From contig CAMVTS010000015.1 of NCBI GenBank assembly GCA_947170465.1, positions 1 through 46,029 of the forward strand: DNA of 46,029 nucleotides, written 5' to 3'. Numbering within the stretch: position 1 is the first letter of the stretch; each line of letters starts with the position of its first letter. The stretch is from an uncultured Clostridia bacterium. GTDB lineage: Bacteria; Bacillota; Clostridia; Oscillospirales; Acutalibacteraceae. Position numbers and translations under genes: made by a program. The notes beneath the pieces are model-generated. The model had not been told where the DNA came from, did no database searches, and worked only from the letters and a program-made list of their open reading frames with translations. Below, one piece after another: positions 41,670-46,029 of the stretch.

Positions 41670-43046
41670 TTACAAATTCTCCGCAATCGCAGCGACGCGC
41701 TTTGCCTGCGCTTTGACTAATTCGGGAGCGGGACCGCCGAAGGCGGTGCGCTGGGAAACGCATTTTTCAAGGGAAATCGCGTCGTAGACCTCCTCGGTGA
41801 ACACGTCGCAGACCTTCTTGTATTCGTCAAGCGGCAGACTCTCCAGATCGGTTCCGAGCTCAATACAGCGCGCAACCAGTTCGCCGGTCGCCTTGTACGC
41901 GTCACGGAAGGGAACGCCGTTCTTTGTCAGCCAGTCGGCGCAGTCGGTGGCGTTAATAAAGCCGCCGGCAGCCGCTTTGCGCATGTTCTGCGGAATCACG
42001 CGCATGGTGTCAAGCATGGGCGTAAAGGCGGTCAGGCACATCTTGACGGTGTCAACCGCGTCGAAGATTGCCTCCTTGTCCTCCTGCATGTCCTTGTTGT
42101 AGGCAAGGGCGATACCCTTCATCACGGTGAGCAGGGTCATGGTGTCGCCGAACACACGACCGGATTTGCCGCGTACTAATTCGGCAATATCGGGGTTCTT
42201 CTTCTGGGGCATGATGGATGAGCCGGTGGAAAACGCGTCGTCCAGCTCCACAAACTTGAACTCCCAGCTGCACCACATGATAATCTCCTCCGAAAAACGG
42301 CTGAGGTGCACCATGATAATCGAGAGCACGGAAGCGAACTCAATACAGAAATCCCTGTCGGAAACACCGTCGAGGGAGTTGTTGGTAACGCGGTCAAAGC
42401 CAAGCAGTCCGGCGGTGACGGTTCTGTCGATGGGGTAAGTGGTTCCGGCGAGCGCACAGGAGCCAAGCGGCATTTCGTCCATGCGTTTCAGGCAGTCCTC
42501 CAGACGGGAGACGTCGCGTAAAAGCATTTCGCCGTAGGCGAGCAAGTGATGACCGAAGGTAATCGGCTGCGCTCTCTGCAAATGGGTGTAGCCGGGCATC
42601 ACGGTGTCGCTGTATTCCTCCGCTTTTCCGGCGATAACCCTGATAAGCGCCACCACCAGCTTTTTAACGGCGACGACCTCTTTTTTGAGGTAGAGCTTCA
42701 CGTCGAGCGCTACCTGGTCATTGCGGCTTCTGGAGGTGTGCAGGCGCTTGCCGTTGTCGCCGATACGCCGGGTCAGCTCACCCTCGATGAAGGTGTGGAT
42801 ATCCTCGGCTTCCATGTCGATTTTGAGCGCGCCGCTCTCGATGTCCGCAAGGATTCCCTGCAAGCCCTGAATAATATCCTGAACGCTCTCCTCCGTGATG
42901 ATGCCGCATTTGCCGAGCATAGTCGCGTGCGCGATACTGCCCTCGATGTCCTCGCGGTACATGCGGCTGTCAAACGAGATGGAGCTGTTGAAGTCGTTGG
43001 TGGTTTTGGATAATTCTTTTTTGAATCTGCCCTTCCAAAGCTGCAT
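41670..43046 (-). CDS. argH: Argininosuccinate lyase
   Basis: It cleaves argininosuccinate to arginine and fumarate, the last step of the pathway. LWKGRF at the start, TSRSRNDQVALD and the fumarase/lyase signature GSSIMPQKKNPD with the catalytic serine loop are present. The length of 458 residues is normal. AAGGAG lies nine bases before the ATG. The DUF559 gene ends 15 bases upstream, so argH translation may be coupled to it. Confidence 0.96.
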   Translation of the reverse strand: MQLWKGRFKKELSKTTNDFNSSISFDSRMYREDIEGSIAHATMLGKCGIITEESVQDIIQGLQGILADIESGALKIDMEAEDIHTFIEGELTRRIGDNGKRLHTSRSRNDQVALDVKLYLKKEVVAVKKLVVALIRVIAGKAEEYSDTVMPGYTHLQRAQPITFGHHLLAYGEMLLRDVSRLEDCLKRMDEMPLGSCALAGTTYPIDRTVTAGLLGFDRVTNNSLDGVSDRDFCIEFASVLSIIMVHLSRFSEEIIMWCSWEFKFVELDDAFSTGSSIMPQKKNPDIAELVRGKSGRVFGDTMTLLTVMKGIALAYNKDMQEDKEAIFDAVDTVKMCLTAFTPMLDTMRVIPQNMRKAAAGGFINATDCADWLTKNGVPFRDAYKATGELVARCIELGTDLESLPLDEYKKVCDVFTEEVYDAISLEKCVSQRTAFGGPAPELVKAQAKRVAAIAENL

Positions 43047-43061
43047 ACGGTTTTCTCCTTT

Positions 43062-43460
43062 TTAAGAATGTCTGTCCAGAGGTGACTCATTTATCACCGT
43101 CCGGTAAAATTTCAACTTTTGTATAAACAGGTTTATTTGCTCACATGTTGCATCAAAATCATTTCGGATTTCGTCATTTGAAAATCTTAAAACGGAAATC
43201 CCAAGAGAATTAAGATATGCCGTTCTTTTCTCATCCTTTTCTCTCAAATCGTCATAATGCTGTTCTCCGTCCAATTCAACGGCAAGTTTTACCTGGTGAG
43301 AATAGAAATCCAGTATATAATCGCCCTTAACCTTCTGGCGTCGGAAGTTCTCAGGATGTGATTTCAAAAAATCATACCAAAGATGTTTTTCTTCCCTGGT
43401 CATATTCCTTCTCAGGTTCTGGGCTAATGGGGTCAGTTGACGGTTTCCGTTATATTTCAT
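43062..43460 (-). CDS. DUF559 domain nuclease-like protein
   Basis: DUF559 proteins have the PD-(D/E)XK endonuclease fold related to Vsr; the cellular role is not settled. The 132-residue protein has LRRNMTREEKHLWYDFL, FRRQKVKGDYILDFY and the core VELDGEQHYD; with D89-like acidic residues in ILDFY and ELDGEQ the active site looks intact. ISVLRFSNDEI is the conserved C-terminal strand. I chose ATG 43460, just after AAAGGA; the frame remains open upstream into a palindromic repeat but this is not likely coding. It stands between argG and argH and probably came with the repeat. Confidence 0.82.
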   Translation of the reverse strand: MKYNGNRQLTPLAQNLRRNMTREEKHLWYDFLKSHPENFRRQKVKGDYILDFYSHQVKLAVELDGEQHYDDLREKDEKRTAYLNSLGISVLRFSNDEIRNDFDATCEQINLFIQKLKFYRTVINESPLDRHS

Positions 43461-43482
43461 GTTTTCCTTTACAACGCCAAAA

Positions 43483-43801
43483 GCCTTCCCCCGAGGGGAA
43501 GGTGGCACAATGCCTGTTATCATGTGTTCCCTAAAATAGCTTTTGTGTAACCGATGAAGGTCGTTGAGCAACGAGGTTCATCGGCATTGTGACGGATGAG
43601 GGCAAGCGAACTTTTCCTCCATTTCTCGAGTGATACCACCGGGAATATACAGCATGACAAGATGCAACGGAACACGCCTTTATTATCTGACAATCTGCGA
43701 AAGGACAGGTTCGCTTGCCCTCATCCGTCACGGCACCTCAACAAAACAACAAAAACCAACGTTTTCTTTGGTGCCGCGACACCTTCCCCTCGGGGGAAGG
43801 C
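43483..43801. repeat. Nested palindromic element between argG and argH
   Basis: The outer ends are a perfect 22-bp inverted repeat (43483-43504 and 43780-43801), each itself a hairpin around CCTTCCCC/GGGGAAGG. An inner perfect 23-bp inverted repeat containing GACGGATGAGGGCAAGCG lies at 43589-43611 and 43709-43731. A separate hairpin, CCGATGAA with TTCATCGG and an inner CGTTG/CAACG, lies at 43551-43584. The region holds no convincing gene. It fills most of the 441-base gap between the DUF559 and argG genes. Confidence 0.75.
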
Positions 43802-43855
43802 TGTTCAAAAGCCGAATATTATAGAAAACAAATGTCCCCTATATAAACACTTTTT

Positions 43856-43879
43856 GGGCAGGGATATTTCACCCTGCCC
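43856..43879 (-). terminator. Hairpin downstream of argG
   Basis: GGGCAGGG and CCCTGCCC form a perfect 8-bp stem with an 8-base loop, 22 bases beyond the argG stop. On the minus strand the stem is followed by A, not T, residues, so it may be an incomplete terminator or a processing signal. Confidence 0.4.
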
Positions 43880-43901
43880 GAACGGTTGAAATCTTCAGTT
43901 A

Positions 43902-45125
43902 TTACTTAATTAAGCCCTTTTTGGCGCGAACCTTAATCGGCAGACCAAAGAGGTTGATGAAGCCTGCGCTGTCGTTCTGGTCGTAAACTTCATCCTCGTC
44001 GAAGGTAGCGATTTCCTCGTCATAGAGGGAATACGGACTGGTTACGCCGGCGTCGATGATGTTGCCCTTGTAGAGCTTGAGCTTGACGTCGCCGGTAACG
44101 TACTCCTGGGTGCTGTCTACGAAAGCGGACATTGCCTCACGCAGAGGTGTGTACCACTTGCCGTTGTAAACGAGGTCGGCGAAGGTATTGGCAAGGTTCA
44201 TCTTGTAGTGCAGGGTGTCCTTGTCCAAGCAGATTTCCTCGAGCTTTGCGTGAGCCGCATAGAGGATAGTGCCGCCGGGCGTCTCATACACGCCGCGCGC
44301 CTTCATGCCCACCAAACGGTTTTCTACGATGTCGGTGATGCCGATACCGTTTTTGCCGCCGATTTCGTTGAGCTTCTCAATCATGGTAACGCCGTCAACC
44401 GCTTCGCCGTTGAGCTTTACGGGAATACCCTTCTCAAAGGAGATGGTGACGTATTCGGGCTTGTCGGGCGCCTGTTCGGGAGAAACGCCCATTTCAAGGA
44501 AGCCCTCCTTGTTGTAGGTCGGCTCGTTTGCCGGATCCTCCAGATCAAGACCTTCGTGGCTGAGGTGCCAGAGGTTCTTGTCCTTGGAGTAGTTAGTTTC
44601 TCTGTTGATTTTCAGCGGAATCTGCTTCGCCTCCGCGTAGGCGATTTCTTCCTCGCGGGACTTGAATTCCCAGGTTCTCCAGGGAGCGATAATCTTCATG
44701 TCGGGAGCGTATGCCTTGATAGCCAGCTCAAAACGCACCTGGTCGTTGCCCTTGCCGGTGCAGCCGTGACAGATAGCGTCAGCGCCCTCCGCCTTGGCGA
44801 TTTCGACGATTCTCTTGGCAATAACAGGACGCGCGAAGGAGGTACCCAGCAGGTACTTGCCCTCATAGACGGCACCTGCCTTCAGGGTCGGGAATACATA
44901 TTCCTCCACAAACTCCTTGTTCAAGTCCTCGATATAGAGCTTGGAAGCGCCGGTAGCGATTGCCTTTTCCTCCAGACCATCGAGCTCGGTGCCCTGTCCG
45001 ACGTTGCCGGAAACCGCGATAACCTCGCAGTTGTCATAGTTTTCCTTGAGCCAGGGGATAATGATAGACGTGTCAAGACCGCCCGAGTATGCTAAAACTA
45101 CTTTTTTGATTTTGTTATCAGCCAT
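43902..45125 (-). CDS. argG: Argininosuccinate synthase
   Basis: It joins citrulline and aspartate with ATP to give argininosuccinate. The ATP PP-motif is [18 protein letters not shown] near the start; [23 protein letters not shown] and [14 protein letters not shown] are typical. The length of 407 residues is normal. GGAGG lies seven bases before the ATG. A promoter (45161-45188) and an ArgR-like operator (45199-45212) lie upstream. It is cut off from argH by the DUF559 gene and a repeat. Confidence 0.97.
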   Translation of the reverse strand: MADNKIKKVVLAYSGGLDTSIIIPWLKENYDNCEVIAVSGNVGQGTELDGLEEKAIATGASKLYIEDLNKEFVEEYVFPTLKAGAVYEGKYLLGTSFARPVIAKRIVEIAKAEGADAICHGCTGKGNDQVRFELAIKAYAPDMKIIAPWRTWEFKSREEEIAYAEAKQIPLKINRETNYSKDKNLWHLSHEGLDLEDPANEPTYNKEGFLEMGVSPEQAPDKPEYVTISFEKGIPVKLNGEAVDGVTMIEKLNEIGGKNGIGITDIVENRLVGMKARGVYETPGGTILYAAHAKLEEICLDKDTLHYKMNLANTFADLVYNGKWYTPLREAMSAFVDSTQEYVTGDVKLKLYKGNIIDAGVTSPYSLYDEEIATFDEDEVYDQNDSAGFINLFGLPIKVRAKKGLIK

Positions 45126-45160
45126 GGTAAATTCCTCCGTGTTTTGATGTTACTATTCCA

Positions 45161-45188
45161 TTATACTCAAACCGGCGAAAAAATCAAG
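45161..45188 (-). promoter_or_regulatory. Sigma-A promoter for argG
   Basis: On the minus strand TTGATT (45183-45188) and TATAAT (45161-45166) have a 16-base spacer. Transcription would start about 30 bases before the argG start codon. Confidence 0.75.
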
Positions 45189-45198
45189 CCCTATTTTT

Positions 45199-45212
45199 GA
45201 ATATTTATGCAA
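45199..45212. promoter_or_regulatory. Candidate ArgR (ARG box) operator
   Basis: TGAATATTTATGCA matches the ARG-box pattern TGNATWWWWATNCA and lies just upstream of the argG -35. More TGAATA/TATTCA half-sites occur at about 45327-45390 (TGAATATTCATTTATTCA, ATATTCATGAATATTT), in front of the flavin reductase promoter. No argR gene is in the window. This and the two promoters are what I see in the 316-base gap between argG and the flavin reductase gene. Confidence 0.5.
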
Positions 45213-45384
45213 GTTTGCGCTCTTGCACAAAAATCGCCGTCAGCATGGGCAAAAACTCCTCAACAAGCCGAATTTCAGACAAGATTTCCGCAGAATTACA
45301 CTTATGCAGTACTCAAAAAGAAACAATGAATATTCATTTATTCAGGGGATATGCGCATATTCATGAATATTTAACGGATATATA

Positions 45385-45413
45385 TTGAATATTTTTCCGT
45401 TTTCTGCTATAAT
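45385..45413 (+). promoter_or_regulatory. Sigma-A promoter for flavin reductase gene
   Basis: TTGAAT (45385-45390) and TATAAT (45408-45413) have a 17-base spacer. The -35 overlaps an ARG-box-like half-site. Confidence 0.75.
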
Positions 45414-45441
45414 ATTAGAAAAAAACGAGAGGAATGATTGC

Positions 45442-45951
45442 ATGTCAGCATTTACAAAAATCACGCCGCAGGAGCTCACCGAAAATCCCTTCACCCTGAT
45501 TGGCAAGGAATGGGCGCTGGTGACTGCCGGCACGCCCGAACGCTTCAATACCATGACCGTCAGCTGGGGCGGCGTGGGCGTTCTCTGGAACAAGCCGGTG
45601 ACGTTCACCTTTATCCGTCCGCAGCGCTACACCTTTGAATTTCTGGAAAGCAACGGCTGCTTCTCCATGTGCTTCTTTGACGAGAGCTTCCGGCAGGCGC
45701 TCACGCTCTGCGGCACCAAAAGCGGCAGAGAGATTGACAAGGTTGCCGCCACCGGTCTGACGCCGGCGTTTACCGGGGACGGTGTGCCGTATTTTGAGGA
45801 GGCCAAGCTGGTGCTTGTCTGCAAAAAGCTCTACGCGCAGGATTTCAATGAGGAAAGCATCATTGAGGAAGCCGTCAAAGCCAGCTACAACGGCGACGAC
45901 TACCACCGTATGTACGCCAGCGAGATTGTGGAGGTCTTGCAAAAAGCGTAA
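45442..45951 (+). CDS. Flavin reductase family (FMN-binding split barrel) protein
   Basis: Members bind FMN and often supply reduced flavin or act as small oxidoreductases; the partner here is unknown. The 169-residue protein has GKEWALVTAGTPERFNTMTVSWGG, typical of the split-barrel FMN site, and FTFIRPQRYTFEFLE. There is no signal peptide. AGAGGA lies ten bases before ATG 45442; the frame is open 19 codons further upstream but that part is promoter DNA. It is divergent from argG. Confidence 0.82.
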   Translation: MSAFTKITPQELTENPFTLIGKEWALVTAGTPERFNTMTVSWGGVGVLWNKPVTFTFIRPQRYTFEFLESNGCFSMCFFDESFRQALTLCGTKSGREIDKVAATGLTPAFTGDGVPYFEEAKLVLVCKKLYAQDFNEESIIEEAVKASYNGDDYHRMYASEIVEVLQKA

Positions 45952-45980
45952 AGCGGCGGCGCTTGAAGCGGCGGCGCTTG
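45951..45980. repeat. Tandem 15-bp repeat after flavin reductase
   Basis: AAGCGGCGGCGCTTG occurs twice with no gap, beginning on the last base of the stop codon. Each unit has AAGC/GCTT ends and can form a small hairpin; the second unit runs into the -35 of the next promoter. Confidence 0.7.
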
Positions 45981-46006
45981 CTTTCTTTCACAAACTGTGC
46001 TATAAT
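45978..46006 (+). promoter_or_regulatory. Sigma-A promoter for a gene beyond the window
   Basis: TTGCTT (45978-45983) and TATAAT (46001-46006) have a 17-base spacer. The window ends 23 bases later without a start codon. Confidence 0.65.
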
Positions 46007-46029
46007 ATAATGTAGACCAATTTACAATA

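Noticed and set aside
43531..43731. 66-residue minus-strand ORF inside the nested palindrome
   Set aside because: It is bounded by the inverted repeats, has no ribosome binding site, and matches no family I recognise.

Overview
The window looks like a chromosome segment from an anaerobic gut bacterium of the class Clostridia, most plausibly the Ruminococcaceae/Oscillospirales. The reasons are the [FeFe]-hydrogenase maturation genes (hydE, hydG, hydF), a secreted starch enzyme with a dockerin and CBM26-like modules as in the amylosome of Ruminococcus bromii, the mreBCD-PBP2-minD gene order, and canonical Gram-positive ribosome binding sites and sigma-A promoters. The coding DNA is GC-rich and the intergenic DNA AT-rich. 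The species cannot be named from the sequence. I see no rRNA, tRNA, CRISPR array, prophage or transposase gene.

Layout. Positions 318-6631 hold housekeeping and repair genes: a Nudix hydrolase, a membrane-anchored DHHW-family protein, an Ogg1-type 8-oxoguanine glycosylase, a DUF6062-like protein, a Cof-type HAD phosphatase overlapping endonuclease III, a second HAD hydrolase and a small acidic protein. Positions 6716-12045 are a starch locus: a 1104-residue secreted GH13 amylase with an internal dockerin and duplicated C-terminal modules, convergent with a cytoplasmic neopullulanase-like GH13. Positions 12187-15379 carry zapA, a U32 peptidase and dut. Positions 15499-20860 are a cell-shape cluster (mreB, mreC, mreD, PBP2, minD-like) followed by mgsA. 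Positions 21033-24124 are hisS and aspS. Positions 24121-28712 encode four membrane-associated or zinc-ribbon proteins (Tim44-like, SPFH, TFIIB-type ribbon, TPM). Positions 28883-32931 are a TM1266-type regulator with hydE, hydG and hydF. From 33141 to 45125 everything is on the minus strand: argG, DUF559, argH, argC, argJ, argB, a GNAT enzyme, argD, argF, serC and serA. A flavin reductase starts divergently from argG at 45442.

How the genes work together. Secreted and intracellular GH13 enzymes form a starch to maltodextrin route. The arg genes cover glutamate to arginine, with ArgJ recycling the acetyl group so that neither ArgA nor ArgE is required. serC and serA make serine. The hyd genes build the H-cluster of a hydrogenase encoded elsewhere.

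The most unusual content is between the genes. Several families of palindromic elements sit against stop codons and ribosome binding sites. One family has arms built of degenerate 7-nt units (AAGTGAY/AAGTGGY); one copy encloses a truncated four-helix-bundle (S23/IVP-type) gene and supplies the stop codon of the neighbouring GNAT gene. Another element next to a DUF559 nuclease gene separates argG from argH. A third, 155-159 bp, is MITE-like and abuts the hydF stop codon. These are the best candidates for poorly described mobile DNA in the window.
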